A DNA stretch of 64,000 nt from Pseudobacter ginsenosidimutans (GTDB lineage Bacteria > Bacteroidota > Bacteroidia > Chitinophagales > Chitinophagaceae). Each line of letters begins with the position of its first letter. Positions within the stretch are counted from its first letter, which is position 1. Below are positions 25,024-35,066 of the stretch, in pieces. Position numbers and translations under genes: made by a program. Under the pieces are notes generated by a model, which searched no databases, was not told where the DNA came from, and saw only the letters and a list, made by a program, of their open reading frames with translations. Where the stretch lies: the NCBI RefSeq assembly GCF_007970185.1, contig NZ_CP042431.1:6200001-6264000 (forward strand). Direction: 5' to 3'.

Positions 25024-26114
25024 AAAACCTCCTTTGGATATTTCTTACGGAAGCCTTTCCAGCTATCCATAAGTTCAGAACTTTGTTTATTGAGTGCTTT
25101 CAGCACATCCTCACTTGCATTCCCGAAATCCTCCATGAACCTGACTTGCATAGGTCCGGTCATTTCGTCCAGGTGCCTGCTGATGAAACTATATTTGCCT
25201 GCACTGAGTTGTCTGGCAAGCGCTGATTCACCCAGTACATTATTCCCTAATTTGCCCATCCTCATTTCCGTTGGTATGGCATCATCGAAATTGTTCAGAT
25301 CCGTTTCCATTTTTCTCATGATTCCGGATTCATCTGTAATGCCGAGCGACTTCATATCCCCTACCGATCCTCTAACGCTCTTGTACACACTGTACATCCC
25401 TTCGCCCATCGCGCCTGCATTCACGAGATTGGTGAAAATGCCGTAATTGGTGATGAAAGTTTCTGCCCTTGCCTTGCGCTTTTCCTTTTCCGCCAGGCTG
25501 ATATTGGGTTCGTCCACTCCATAGAGCCTTTCAATAGCCCGTCTGCCGGCCGGCTGGTTCATCAGTTCATTGGCCAGCGGAACGGCAATCTTGGTACTCA
25601 CCCAGATGTATTGCAATGCGCCTTTGGCAGCAGCATATTCTCCTGCGCTCAGAGCAATGAGCGCCAAATCGATACCCAACTGGATCTTATCGTTCGTAAC
25701 CTTGTTCACCATCCAGGCTGCGGATATAGCGGGTATCTGTATGGTGTAAGGGAATTTCGCTACATTCTTCAGCTCCGGGAAATACTTCTCATCAGGCTCG
25801 GGTATCACCAGGTTGATGGTCTCCAGCGGTTCAACAGCCTTACTCTTCTGGAACGATAATCCACTTAATGACCCCATACCAGGCAATATCATAGGAAGTA
25901 TAATACTCTTAACCGACAAATCGAATGTGGCATAATTGATCACCACCTTTCCATCATCCGTAAAGCTGACGCACTTTACCAACTCCAGACCTTCGCCAGA
26001 TTTCCAGAGAATGGTAGGCGCATCGGGTTTGGGTTTTTCATTTTTAGCCGCCAGGTAAACCACATTCGCCTTGATCACTTCCCTGATAAAAGCATCGAAA
26101 TTGGTATCGTTCAT
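25014..26114 (-). CDS. pre-toxin-like protein without signal peptide, probably the detached C-terminal part of the upstream FnIII-type protein
   Basis: A 366-residue protein without an export signal. It has an N-terminal helix region and a beta region (LVKCVSFTDDGKVVINYATF). A hydrophobic helical hairpin at about 150-190 (IQLGIDLALIALSAGEYAAAKGAL) resembles pre-toxin regions of Bacteroidota polymorphic toxins, and a helical tail follows. The preceding ORF ends in AAA AAA TAG, and the reading frame of this ORF is open from inside that same A-tract through its ATG, so one extra A would fuse them. Lack of a signal peptide in a chain of exported proteins supports a past or conditional fusion. If truly separate, it would start at the ATG at 26114. 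Confidence 0.72.
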   Translation of the reverse strand: MNDTNFDAFIREVIKANVVYLAAKNEKPKPDAPTILWKSGEGLELVKCVSFTDDGKVVINYATFDLSVKSIILPMILPGMGSLSGLSFQKSKAVEPLETINLVIPEPDEKYFPELKNVAKFPYTIQIPAISAAWMVNKVTNDKIQLGIDLALIALSAGEYAAAKGALQYIWVSTKIAVPLANELMNQPAGRRAIERLYGVDEPNISLAEKEKRKARAETFITNYGIFTNLVNAGAMGEGMYSVYKSVRGSVGDMKSLGITDESGIMRKMETDLNNFDDAIPTEMRMGKLGNNVLGESALARQLSAGKYSFISRHLDEMTGPMQVRFMEDFGNASEDVLKALNKQSSELMDSWKGFRKKYPKEVLCQ

Positions 26115-26131
26115 CAGGATATTCTTGTTGT

Positions 26132-29100
26132 CTATTTTTTATATAATCGTGGAAGCACTTTTGCATTGCTCTTGAAGTAACCAATGATGGCCCCTTTATC
26201 GGCATCGGGTGCAAACTTCAGTAAAGCGATCACTATCTCTTCACCATAATTGGTAAACTGACAATATTTGCCTGTCCCCAGCTGACTCGTTGTGAGGTTC
26301 GGCTGCTCGAACATGATCTGCAACAGGTCCAGCCGCTGTTCCCTGCTTAATTTTTCAAAACAACCCAGGGCGGGAAAATGACTGGAATGGTTCACCAGCG
26401 ATACATTCCATTCCTGCAGCACCTTTGTGATATCACATCTGATCTTCCAGGCAGGGTCCCTGCTGTCGAACAAATTCTGCATCTGCTCTGCGGACCTGTT
26501 GCCCCTTATCTTCTTGTATTCATCGATCAACACCTGGATATCGGTAACGGCTTTCGTTACAATATTCAATTGGCCCCGCAGCATATCCCTTAGTTTTTCC
26601 AGGTCGCGGTAACCAACATAGTTCTCATCTTTGGAGATCACGAAGATGTGCGACGGCAATTGCCGGATCAGATCGAGGATCTCTTTCCTGATCTCAGGAC
26701 TATCATTGGTCAGTGATTTCTGATGGGTCTCGAAGGCATATTCCATCATCTTCACTTTATCTGCATTGGCTTCCTGCAGATCCCAGTATTTGTCTATCTG
26801 GAAAACAAAACCATCTGCTTCCGCCTTTTCCCAGCTGAAATAACCAGCGGAATCTTTGATTGCTACAACACTCTCCGAATCCACATATCCTTTGAAAGCC
26901 CGTTGCTGTCCGGTTTTCCTGTTAAAGTTGTAACAGGCTACATACGCCCTGTTATTGAAAGTAAAGGAAGTCAGGGCGCCATTCAGGTCTACATGATAAT
27001 TGAGGAGGACCCCATTCGCCTTGTATTTTTTCCCATCTGGCGTATAAATGATACCATCTACCATGGTGTTCCTGATGATCAGCTCATCATACAAAATATC
27101 ATTCTCTGTATCGAACAAATTATTGACGCTTACCTCGTATACCTTGTCTATCACATCGTATTGCGCATTACCGAGCGCAGTATAACAATCGAAATCATTC
27201 ATGAATTTTTCTCCGATATTCGGCCCCGATCTCGGCATCAGGTAAGCCACACCGTTACAAGGCGTAGCCCGTTCCAATGCCAGCCAGGCGCCGGAAGCGG
27301 TCCTGGTAGCACGATCCAGCGAATCGAGCAATCTTTGGGGAACGTTCTTGCTCTTCATCAAAATGGTCACCAGGCTATCGGTGGCCCTGCGCCATTGAGT
27401 GGCCTGTTGCTTGTCTGCATCGGTTCCCTTGTACCCTTTGAAGAATTCACGAACATTCTGGAACCACTTGCTCACTACGGATTGCAATCCCTTCCCTACT
27501 GTTTCTCCGAGCTTCTGCACAATCGGACCTGCATTCTTCACGGCCTCGCGGAGTTTTTGTTCGGCCTCCGCTTTTTGCTGTGGTGTTGCGCTTTCATCGT
27601 CCAGCACATCCTTCGCTTCTTTCATTTGGTTGATATATTCCTTCAACTGCTGTTTCTCAGAAGGCGTCAGGGCGAGAGCGTTATCGATTGTATTGGGGGA
27701 TACTTCGGCCAGTTTGTCTATAAACTCTTTCAGCTCATCGAGTGTGGCTGTAGCCGCTTCAGGAATATGATCTTTCAGTTCCCTGAGAATGGCCACGCTC
27801 TTTGGATCGCCGGTGAAATCGGTTATATCTGTGAGTTGCTTTTCTTCCTGGTCATAAGTGGTTTCGATGATACCGCCGATCAGTTGTTTATCAGTGTTCA
27901 CAGTGATGCCGCTGAAATGGACTTTCACTGCCACTTTGCCGATGAAAGGAATAGTGATATAACCGGTACCGGCAAAGGTCCCCTGCCCCTGAACAGTGAT
28001 CAGTTTAACAGGGAAGTCGCCTGCGGTGATCACATCACCGCTCATGAGCGTTTGAATCGGCGTTCTGTTCGCAACGGTCAGCTCTGGCTGCAGGATATTA
28101 CATCCGGCTCCCTCTTCAAGGCTGCTGCCGTTGATCACAAAGCTTTTGATATCGCTGTATACCGCGCCATTGGCGGGATACGGCGCGTTGCCATTAACAT
28201 CGCAGAAAGCGCCTACACGATATTCGTATTGTTTATCTTTTTTGAGATCGTAGAGCATTACGCGGTTGACGCTGCTGTTCACGGAATACCACTGATTGGC
28301 TGTTTGTCCTTTTTCCCGGTATTCCACCACAAAGCGGGATTGTTGCAGGGCAGCATTCCAGGTGATGCTAGCTCTGCCGCCACTCACTTCGCTCTGCACA
28401 TTGAAAGGCATCGGACAATCCTGCTGATAAGTGAACCAGAATATTTCGCTGTACCCGTTGTTGCGATAGGTGTCGCTGTTCTGGCTGCCATCGGAGGCCT
28501 GGGCCCTGATACGCCAGCCGTAGCGTTTGCCTGGTATCAGCAAAGGTTCGGTTGGGCCATACAGTAAGGTGGTGGCCTGCGTGGTGGTGCGGTACAATGG
28601 CTGTGATGTACCGAAAGCGGCTGCGGGCGCTATAGCATTATCCCATAATTCCACCAGCGTGAATTCGTATTCGGTGTTGAAAGCGGCAGTGGGACTCCCC
28701 ATATTACGGGGCGTCCATTGGAAAATGATATTGGTTGGCTCTTTCCAGGCAATGCTTTCGCCGTTCCGCGGCAGGTTGAGTAAGGGCGGATCCAGCAACG
28801 AGAGCCAGGCCATGGCGCAATTGCTGCGGCCAATCAGCCTGTTGGTATTATATTCATACACTTCGAAACAAAACTGGTAGAATCCTTCGGGAAGTTTTTT
28901 GGTTTGCAGGTATTGTGCGCGGGTGATGCCTTGCAATACAAGATTGTCTGCATTGAAATAGGGAGCCAGATCATTCAGGCTGACGCGGAGCGGAACACCT
29001 GCATCGAGCGTGATGGGCGGATAATACATTTCATCGCGGTTGATGAGCTTTGCATTCTGGCCCTGAATGCTCATTTTGAGCCTCACCTGCAACGTGGGTT

Positions 29101-29290
29101 TGCTCAGGTCCGTATTGGTAAGAAGCACCACCAATTTTTCGGTTGTACCCATATGATAGTCGCTCACATTGAGTGTATAGGGCGGCAGCAACCGGGGCGT
29201 TACCTGCACAGGATACACCTGTGCATGCAACGGCCAATGCAAAGCCAGCAGCAGAACATTCAGCAATAAAACGCGTATGGAACGGGCCAT
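26132..29290 (-). CDS. large secreted protein with fibronectin type III-like domains, candidate toxin carrier
   Basis: A secreted protein of 1052 residues. It has a signal peptide (IRVLLLNVLLLALHWPLHAQ), an N-terminal beta region (VTPRLLPPYTLNVSDYHMG) that I associate with a Bacteroidota family of large FnIII-type proteins, and FnIII-like domains (about 180-390; PRNGESIAWKEPTNIIFQW, RASITWNAALQQSRFVVEYR). A beta domain, a helical segment rich in Lys/Glu (about 510-640), and a further mixed region follow. The protein ends in VLPRLYKK at an A6 tract. The start is ATG at 29290; a GTG five codons upstream is in frame. No T9SS tail is visible. With the two ORFs downstream it looks like the exported carrier of a split polymorphic toxin. 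Confidence 0.85.
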   Translation of the reverse strand: MARSIRVLLLNVLLLALHWPLHAQVYPVQVTPRLLPPYTLNVSDYHMGTTEKLVVLLTNTDLSKPTLQVRLKMSIQGQNAKLINRDEMYYPPITLDAGVPLRVSLNDLAPYFNADNLVLQGITRAQYLQTKKLPEGFYQFCFEVYEYNTNRLIGRSNCAMAWLSLLDPPLLNLPRNGESIAWKEPTNIIFQWTPRNMGSPTAAFNTEYEFTLVELWDNAIAPAAAFGTSQPLYRTTTQATTLLYGPTEPLLIPGKRYGWRIRAQASDGSQNSDTYRNNGYSEIFWFTYQQDCPMPFNVQSEVSGGRASITWNAALQQSRFVVEYREKGQTANQWYSVNSSVNRVMLYDLKKDKQYEYRVGAFCDVNGNAPYPANGAVYSDIKSFVINGSSLEEGAGCNILQPELTVANRTPIQTLMSGDVITAGDFPVKLITVQGQGTFAGTGYITIPFIGKVAVKVHFSGITVNTDKQLIGGIIETTYDQEEKQLTDITDFTGDPKSVAILRELKDHIPEAATATLDELKEFIDKLAEVSPNTIDNALALTPSEKQQLKEYINQMKEAKDVLDDESATPQQKAEAEQKLREAVKNAGPIVQKLGETVGKGLQSVVSKWFQNVREFFKGYKGTDADKQQATQWRRATDSLVTILMKSKNVPQRLLDSLDRATRTASGAWLALERATPCNGVAYLMPRSGPNIGEKFMNDFDCYTALGNAQYDVIDKVYEVSVNNLFDTENDILYDELIIRNTMVDGIIYTPDGKKYKANGVLLNYHVDLNGALTSFTFNNRAYVACYNFNRKTGQQRAFKGYVDSESVVAIKDSAGYFSWEKAEADGFVFQIDKYWDLQEANADKVKMMEYAFETHQKSLTNDSPEIRKEILDLIRQLPSHIFVISKDENYVGYRDLEKLRDMLRGQLNIVTKAVTDIQVLIDEYKKIRGNRSAEQMQNLFDSRDPAWKIRCDITKVLQEWNVSLVNHSSHFPALGCFEKLSREQRLDLLQIMFEQPNLTTSQLGTGKYCQFTNYGEEIVIALLKFAPDADKGAIIGYFKSNAKVLPRLYKK

Positions 29291-29326
29291 GGGCAAAGTT
29301 TTCACAGAAAAGAATTGGTGTGCTTC

Positions 29327-29776
29327 CTACTTAAAGAGATATAACGATCCATATTTCCTGAATGAATAAGTTGTTTGCCAGAGATCATCCCCATCCCTTT
29401 CCTCCAGGGTATAAATAAGGGTCTTGCCGGTAAATTCGGAAACAGTCATATCTTCTCCGTCGATGGTCAGGATATTGCTTTTGTAAGTGTAAGCCAGCGT
29501 ATCATGCGGGTCAAAACCCGGGCCTTCATTGGGATTGCTGAAGCGGGTGTACACTTTTCCATTATCGCGGAACTCCATGTAGTCGCCGGCATACACTTCA
29601 AGGTCCTCTTCGGTAAAGTTGCCTGTTTTGGTGTCCGTCACTTTCTCTTTGGTACTGACCGGCGTCCATTTTCCCAGGAGCTGGTTTTGGTTGGGCGATG
29701 AATTGTCTTTGTCCTTATCGCAGGCAGTGAAGGTTAAAGCGGCGATGGCAGCGAGGGCAAAAATTGTCTTTTTCAT
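29327..29776 (-). CDS. lipocalin-like domain lipoprotein
   Basis: A 149-residue lipoprotein with a lipobox (LTFTAC, Cys19), then an acidic/Ser-Asn linker and a small beta-barrel domain with the lipocalin-like start LLGKWTPVSTKEKV and strands YMEFRDNGKVYTRF, NILTIDGEDMTV and KTLIYTLEERDGD. Small lipoproteins of this type are common in Bacteroidota, and their function is generally unknown. It lies between the SprB-repeat gene and the FnIII-type carrier gene, with gaps of 29 and 36 bases, so it belongs to the same transcription unit. Confidence 0.85.
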   Translation of the reverse strand: MKKTIFALAAIAALTFTACDKDKDNSSPNQNQLLGKWTPVSTKEKVTDTKTGNFTEEDLEVYAGDYMEFRDNGKVYTRFSNPNEGPGFDPHDTLAYTYKSNILTIDGEDMTVSEFTGKTLIYTLEERDGDDLWQTTYSFRKYGSLYLFK

Positions 29777-29805
29777 TTTTGGGATATTCTGATTGATTAT
29801 AAAAT

Positions 29806-32800
29806 TTAAAGGATCATTACTTTGATTATCCTGTACTCTTTTGCAGTTTCCAGCACCAGGGAATAGATACCGGCATTGAGCGAAAGCTGGTAGGGAACCT
29901 GGTATAGCTTATCACCGCTTTTCTGTTGCTGGTGCACAGTAGCGCCGGTGTTCAGATCTATCAGTCTTAGTTTGATACTGGCTTTCTCTTCCAGGCTGAT
30001 CTTCACAGTGAATTGTCCGCCGGATGGATTGGGCGCCACCATGAACTCTTTGATGAAAGGCGAATTGGCGGGGCCGGGATCATTGAAGGCTTCAGGCTGT
30101 ACAATGGTGATCGATTGCGTTACCAGTTTCTCGCAGGCGCCCACCATGGTTTTCATGCCGATGGTGAAATGTCCTGTATTCCTGAATTTCACTTGTGCAT
30201 ATTGATCATTGGCCCTGATGATGGAAGTGCCATTATCAGGCAGCACCCATTCCACTTTTTCAGGAGCGGGTTTGCTTATGTTCACCAGCATCACTTCTTC
30301 GTTGGCGAATGCCTGTGAGGAAGCCAGCATTTCTGCCGCCACTACGGCATTGCTCTGGGTTACGCCAACGGTGTCTTTCACCACGCAGCCATTGGAGGTG
30401 GTAGCAGATACATAGTATTCGCCCGCGAGATTCAACCGCACTTTGGCTTCTGATGCGTAAAAACCATTATTGGCCGTCCAGCTGTAGATCACACCATCCT
30501 GGATACTTGCATCGGCTTCATAGACTTGTTCTGCGCATAAGGTGATCTTCTCTTTGAGTGAAGTGGTGAGTTGTGGTGGTTCATTAACAGTGAATATCTG
30601 TTCCAGCGGGCAGCCCTTGCTGTCTGTGAGTGTGAGCCTGTATTCACCGGCAGACAAACCATTCAGGGAACTGGTGTTTTGTCCATTATTCCAATTATAA
30701 TTGTAAGGGAAACTGCCACCGGTGGCAGTGAAGCTGATAGCTCCATCGTTGCCTTTGTAACAGGTTGCGTCCTTTACCACCAGGTTACTGAGACTGACGG
30801 GATCAGGTGATGTAACCTTTACCAGCTGCTGCACCTGGCAACCATTTGCATCTTTCACGAAGGCCATATATGTTCCCTGCGCAAGATTGGAAATGCTTTG
30901 ACTCGTCTCACCGGTTGTCCATTCCAGTGAGTACGGCAATGTGCCGCCATTGATCAGGGCGCTGGCCGACCCATTGTTACTGCCATTACAAACGAGCGGT
31001 GTGCTGCTCAGATCGAGGGTAAGCAGGTCCGGCTCTGTGAGCAGGAATGGATCAGATTCTCTGGAGATATTGTTCCTGTCTGTAATGATGATCTTGTACA
31101 GCCCTGCAATGAGCCTGATAGCGATACTGTCTGACTGCGAAATATCTGTCCAGGTTCCGTTCTCATTACGGAGCCATTGGTATTTGTAACGGAAGACGGG
31201 TAGCTCGATCCCACCCTGCGCTTTTGCATAAAGCTCTCCGTCCGACAGATTTTTGCAGGAAACGTAACGATACTCGCTGATCTCTACCAATAGCGGCTCT
31301 GGTTCTACCAGTGTGAACGTATCCCTGGTGATACAGCCTTCGGCATTGGCGCCGGAGCTAAGCGCATAATGGGCGTCTGTAGCTTGCAAGATGTATTTGC
31401 CATCGCCGATATTTTGGAGGATGGAGGTGAAAGGATTGGTGGATGGCGGTTCGGGCGTGAGCCGGGCGCCGGCTTCGTTTGTCCATTGCAGGTTGTAACT
31501 GTCGCCATTGACGGGCGTTCCACCGGTAAGGATGGCCCTGATGCTGCCATCGGTGTAACCGAATGCCAGCGGATTGATGGCCTGGTAATTGTCTACATGC
31601 AATGGTTCTGCAGGCTGCCCGATGGTAATGGTTGCGATCACTTCTTTTCCACCGGCGTCTTTCATCATACAATCATTGCCATCGCGGATGCGCAGATAGT
31701 AAGTGCCGGTGTCCAGGCCGGTAATGGTATGCGTTCCGGCGGATGCAAAGCTGGTCCAGGTATAGGTATCGTTTTGCACTTTTCTATAACCAGCCAGGTA
31801 ATTCCCCACTCCACCTGTGGTGTTGATGGTGATGGTTCCGTCTGCGCCACCATTGCAATACACATCCCTTTTGGTAGAATTGAAGTTCATGGCTGTAGGA
31901 CCTGTAAACCCGAACCTTCCCACATGGAATGGGCCATCTGTATACGTGGCGATACTGCCGTTCGGGTATTTTCCCAATAACGTTATCCTGTAGCCGCCGG
32001 GAGGTAATTCGGATGGCCAGGTGATGGTATTGCCGGGATCCAGGGATGTGAGGTTGATGATGGAATGATTATATCCTGTTGCGCTGGTGGTATCTTCCAG
32101 GAAGATATTCAGCAATTCATTCGTATACAATTCCCTGTCGAATTGGATCTTCACGCTGCCATTGGACTCTCCGAAACATTTGTTGGGATTAACTGCAAGA
32201 CCTGTGATCTTTGGCGAAGAGAGCCTGTTGTTCAAAGTGATCACATTGGAATAAAGATCGGTACAGGTCCGCATGCGGATATAGGTGTTCTCGCCGATGA
32301 TCTTTACCTGCCCTGGTTGCAACAGATCAGTAAGTGAAACATCAACAGAAGCTTTGCCGGCGCTGTTGGTGGATGCAGGAAAAGGGTCCCATTCCCAGCC
32401 ATTCAATGAATACTCCCAGTTGTAAACATTGGAAGGGAAACCGGCTGTGGCATTCAGGGTGATCTTATCGTTATCGGGGAGCAGTGTTGAATTGCTGCTT
32501 AAAGAAAGAATGGGCGTGAATTTAACATTGAAAGTGATGCTGGTCATCCTGGGCGTACCGGAGGGTACGCTGATACCATTTACGTTACAGATACTGATGT
32601 CATTTGTCTGATCATAATCAGCGTCTGTTCCGCTGCGGAAGTTCACGAATCCGGAAGAGCGGACTGCCACAGGAAGCTGACTAACGGTCATGGGTGGGTT
32701 CAGCCACCAGTCATTCTCATTGTCGCCGGATTCTCCCAGGTGCCTGAAATAGAGTTGCCGTTTGGAATTGTCCGCCATTACCAGCTCTATCAAAAGATGC

Positions 32801-32925
32801 GAGGTGGTATTGTTCTTTACACCATCGATCACCCTGAAGCTCAGGTTGGTGAGCTCCACATTATAGCTTTGGGCCTTCGATGCAAAGGAAGCCAGCAAGC
32901 ACAATATGAATAAATATTTTCTCAT
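29806..32925 (-). CDS. SprB-repeat surface protein with T9SS type A sorting tail
   Basis: A 1039-residue secreted protein with a signal peptide (about 1-18, ending SFASKAQ), an N-terminal beta region, at least four SprB-type repeats (CFGESNGSVKIQFD; VYCNGGADGTITINTTGG; LVCNGSNNGSASALINGG; ATCYKGNDGAISFTATGG), an Ig-like domain (about 800-930), and a T9SS type A tail (VAPNPSGGQFTVKISLEE ... IIKVMIL). SprB repeats occur in gliding adhesins and other cell-surface proteins exported by type IX secretion. ATG start at 32925; a GTG one codon upstream is in frame. It is the only member of this operon with a clear T9SS tail, so it may anchor or display the other components. Confidence 0.9.
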   Translation of the reverse strand: MRKYLFILCLLASFASKAQSYNVELTNLSFRVIDGVKNNTTSHLLIELVMADNSKRQLYFRHLGESGDNENDWWLNPPMTVSQLPVAVRSSGFVNFRSGTDADYDQTNDISICNVNGISVPSGTPRMTSITFNVKFTPILSLSSNSTLLPDNDKITLNATAGFPSNVYNWEYSLNGWEWDPFPASTNSAGKASVDVSLTDLLQPGQVKIIGENTYIRMRTCTDLYSNVITLNNRLSSPKITGLAVNPNKCFGESNGSVKIQFDRELYTNELLNIFLEDTTSATGYNHSIINLTSLDPGNTITWPSELPPGGYRITLLGKYPNGSIATYTDGPFHVGRFGFTGPTAMNFNSTKRDVYCNGGADGTITINTTGGVGNYLAGYRKVQNDTYTWTSFASAGTHTITGLDTGTYYLRIRDGNDCMMKDAGGKEVIATITIGQPAEPLHVDNYQAINPLAFGYTDGSIRAILTGGTPVNGDSYNLQWTNEAGARLTPEPPSTNPFTSILQNIGDGKYILQATDAHYALSSGANAEGCITRDTFTLVEPEPLLVEISEYRYVSCKNLSDGELYAKAQGGIELPVFRYKYQWLRNENGTWTDISQSDSIAIRLIAGLYKIIITDRNNISRESDPFLLTEPDLLTLDLSSTPLVCNGSNNGSASALINGGTLPYSLEWTTGETSQSISNLAQGTYMAFVKDANGCQVQQLVKVTSPDPVSLSNLVVKDATCYKGNDGAISFTATGGSFPYNYNWNNGQNTSSLNGLSAGEYRLTLTDSKGCPLEQIFTVNEPPQLTTSLKEKITLCAEQVYEADASIQDGVIYSWTANNGFYASEAKVRLNLAGEYYVSATTSNGCVVKDTVGVTQSNAVVAAEMLASSQAFANEEVMLVNISKPAPEKVEWVLPDNGTSIIRANDQYAQVKFRNTGHFTIGMKTMVGACEKLVTQSITIVQPEAFNDPGPANSPFIKEFMVAPNPSGGQFTVKISLEEKASIKLRLIDLNTGATVHQQQKSGDKLYQVPYQLSLNAGIYSLVLETAKEYRIIKVMIL

Positions 32926-32953
32926 CACAATTGTCTTAAAGCATTAGTGGAAC

Positions 32954-35044
32954 CTAATATTTTGCCGATACGGTTTTCATGCTGCTGAAACTGCCGGAAC
33001 TGAACACGGCCATCACACCATACTGGTATTCCGTATTGGGCTGAACATTGTTATCGTAGATGCCCATCTGTGCGGCGGGCAGCACTTTCCATAGCGCCAG
33101 TTGCTTTCCCAATTCGGCGCGATAAACCTGGTATTCCACTATCTGCTGCATGTTATGGTCCCAGGTGATCTCGATCCTTCTTTTATCGGGCTGCACATAA
33201 GCATACATTTTAGTGAATTGGGAAGATGCATTCGCTGCGTTTGCCACAGTGGCCACTTTCAGCTCTTCCGAAGGAGTTGTAAGACCGCCCTCGCTTTTGG
33301 CCACCACGTAATAGTTGTATGTTTTTCCACTTGTCAATTCTTTATCAGTAAAAGTGGACAGCGATCTTCCCGCAAAACTGATCAGCTCCACTGGCTGGCT
33401 TGTATCTCCGGCCATCTTCCGGATCACTGTATGCGACACCACATCGGAATCGGAACTACAGATCCAGTTGAGCATTACAGCATTGCCTTCCACCTTGAAC
33501 CTGGTGATCACTGCAGGAGATGGCGGGATCACTTCTGGTTTCTTCACTTCCACCAGTACGGATTTTTCGGATTGATTGAAACGCTGGTCCAGCGCCGTGA
33601 CGGCATAGTAAGATCGCTTGTTCAGCATTTTCAGGCTGAGCGTATCCTTGAAACTATTACCGTAGTAAACGGAATCCACCAGCGGCACCAACTCCTCTCC
33701 TTTCTTTTGCGCCCTGAATACTTTGTATCCCATCAGGTCGCGCTCATGGTTCTTGTCCCAGGAGATCGTTACAACTCCATTGGTATCGATTATTGCTTTT
33801 ACGTTCACGGGAATAGCCGGCGGAGTACTGTCTTCCGGCTGTACCAATACAGGAAAAGAAGTGCTGCCTTCGCCTTCTTTGGCAATGGCGGAGATGGTGA
33901 AATAGTTGGAGGCAGCCAGTTCTTTTTTCAGCGTGGTATGCCGGAGCGAAGCAGTAAGGGTATCGCTGAACAATTCATAAGGGCCATTGATATTGCTGGC
34001 CCGCTTCAGTACAAAGCCGCGGATGGTATTATTGAATTTTTCGTCGAATATCCAGTTCACCTGCAGCATACTTTTGTTGTCAACAAATGCTTTTCGGATA
34101 TTCGGAACAGCAGACAACAGCTCCTTACCCATTCCTTTGATGATAGGCGAAGCTGGTCCTGTTTGCCCCAAAGGATTTACACCAAGCACGCGATATTGGT
34201 ATTCTTTTCCATTTTCGCGAAGCGAATCCATCAGGTACATGCGGGTCTGCTTGCCGGTACGGTCGTCGAAATTAGAAACAGGAAGACCGTTCAGCTTTGT
34301 GAAGTTCGCGCCTCCATCTTCCGATCTTTCCACGTAGTAAGAGGCGTAGTACTGAGAGAGCATCTGAATGTCCCAACTCAATAGCACGCCTTTATTACCA
34401 AACTGCGCGATGAGTTCCTGCACAGCAGGCAATGGTTCAAATTCAAGCGGACTGATAAATACGCCAACCGAGTCCGGCTTCAGCAAATGAGCCGGAGCAG
34501 CGGGTTTCAGCCGGTAGAGATACTTTTCGTCTGGTTTTACATTTTTATCGACATAACCCCAGCCGGCCAGCATGGCTCCTTCGAATGAATTGTCTGCGGC
34601 GTACAGGGAAAAGGAAAAGCGTTGTTCCAGTTCCTGCGATTGCGCCATGATCTTTGCTGCTCCTTTTTCATTCACACTCACATCGAAATCGGAACCATAC
34701 AATGCCTGCGCTATCACGGCAGCATTACCGTCGAGCTTTGCGAGTGTTTCCCATTCTTCCAAAACAGCTGGTTTCAAGGGCGCTGGCGTGAGTACCATTT
34801 TTTCCGGTTGCGCCAGCATTTGTTTGTTTCGGATCACGGTATATCGCTCCAGTATGAAGCCATATTTATTATTCGTCTTCCAGGCCTGAGCGTTGGCGGA
34901 TGCCCAGCGGAGGTAGATGGCTTTCTGTGAACTGTCTGCCCTGCCGATCATGCGCATGGAAGGCTGAGGCTTTTTAACGGCAGTCTGCGCCATCAGCATC
35001 ACCGGAAACAGGAATAAGTAAAATATGGAAAACAGTTTTTTCAT
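32954..35044 (-). CDS. secreted fibronectin type III repeat protein
   Basis: A 696-residue secreted protein with a signal peptide (MKKLFSIFYLFLFPVMLMAQ) followed by an N-terminal region with W/Y-rich strands and four to five FnIII-like domains (KGVLLSWDIQMLSQYYASYYVE; VTISWDKNHERDLMGYKVFR; VMLNWICSSDSDVVSHTVIR; IEITWDHNMQQIVEYQVYR). The start is the ATG at 35044, which opens the signal peptide; the reading frame extends upstream over the end of the preceding gene but that part is not likely coding. It sits in the middle of the 20-kb operon, 22 bases after the giant-protein gene. It is likely a binding or spacer component at the cell surface; the ligand is unknown. Confidence 0.88.
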   Translation of the reverse strand: MKKLFSIFYLFLFPVMLMAQTAVKKPQPSMRMIGRADSSQKAIYLRWASANAQAWKTNNKYGFILERYTVIRNKQMLAQPEKMVLTPAPLKPAVLEEWETLAKLDGNAAVIAQALYGSDFDVSVNEKGAAKIMAQSQELEQRFSFSLYAADNSFEGAMLAGWGYVDKNVKPDEKYLYRLKPAAPAHLLKPDSVGVFISPLEFEPLPAVQELIAQFGNKGVLLSWDIQMLSQYYASYYVERSEDGGANFTKLNGLPVSNFDDRTGKQTRMYLMDSLRENGKEYQYRVLGVNPLGQTGPASPIIKGMGKELLSAVPNIRKAFVDNKSMLQVNWIFDEKFNNTIRGFVLKRASNINGPYELFSDTLTASLRHTTLKKELAASNYFTISAIAKEGEGSTSFPVLVQPEDSTPPAIPVNVKAIIDTNGVVTISWDKNHERDLMGYKVFRAQKKGEELVPLVDSVYYGNSFKDTLSLKMLNKRSYYAVTALDQRFNQSEKSVLVEVKKPEVIPPSPAVITRFKVEGNAVMLNWICSSDSDVVSHTVIRKMAGDTSQPVELISFAGRSLSTFTDKELTSGKTYNYYVVAKSEGGLTTPSEELKVATVANAANASSQFTKMYAYVQPDKRRIEITWDHNMQQIVEYQVYRAELGKQLALWKVLPAAQMGIYDNNVQPNTEYQYGVMAVFSSGSFSSMKTVSAKY

Positions 35045-35066
35045 TTTTCTCTTTTCTTTTTTTCGT

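Noticed and set aside
26723..28567. 614-codon plus-strand ORF opposite the FnIII-type carrier gene
   Set aside because: Antisense shadow of a gene with signal peptide and domain pattern; its translation is Ile/His-rich with no motifs.
33101..34384. 427-codon plus-strand ORF opposite the FnIII protein gene
   Set aside because: Antisense shadow with His/Phe-rich composition typical of reverse-strand reading.
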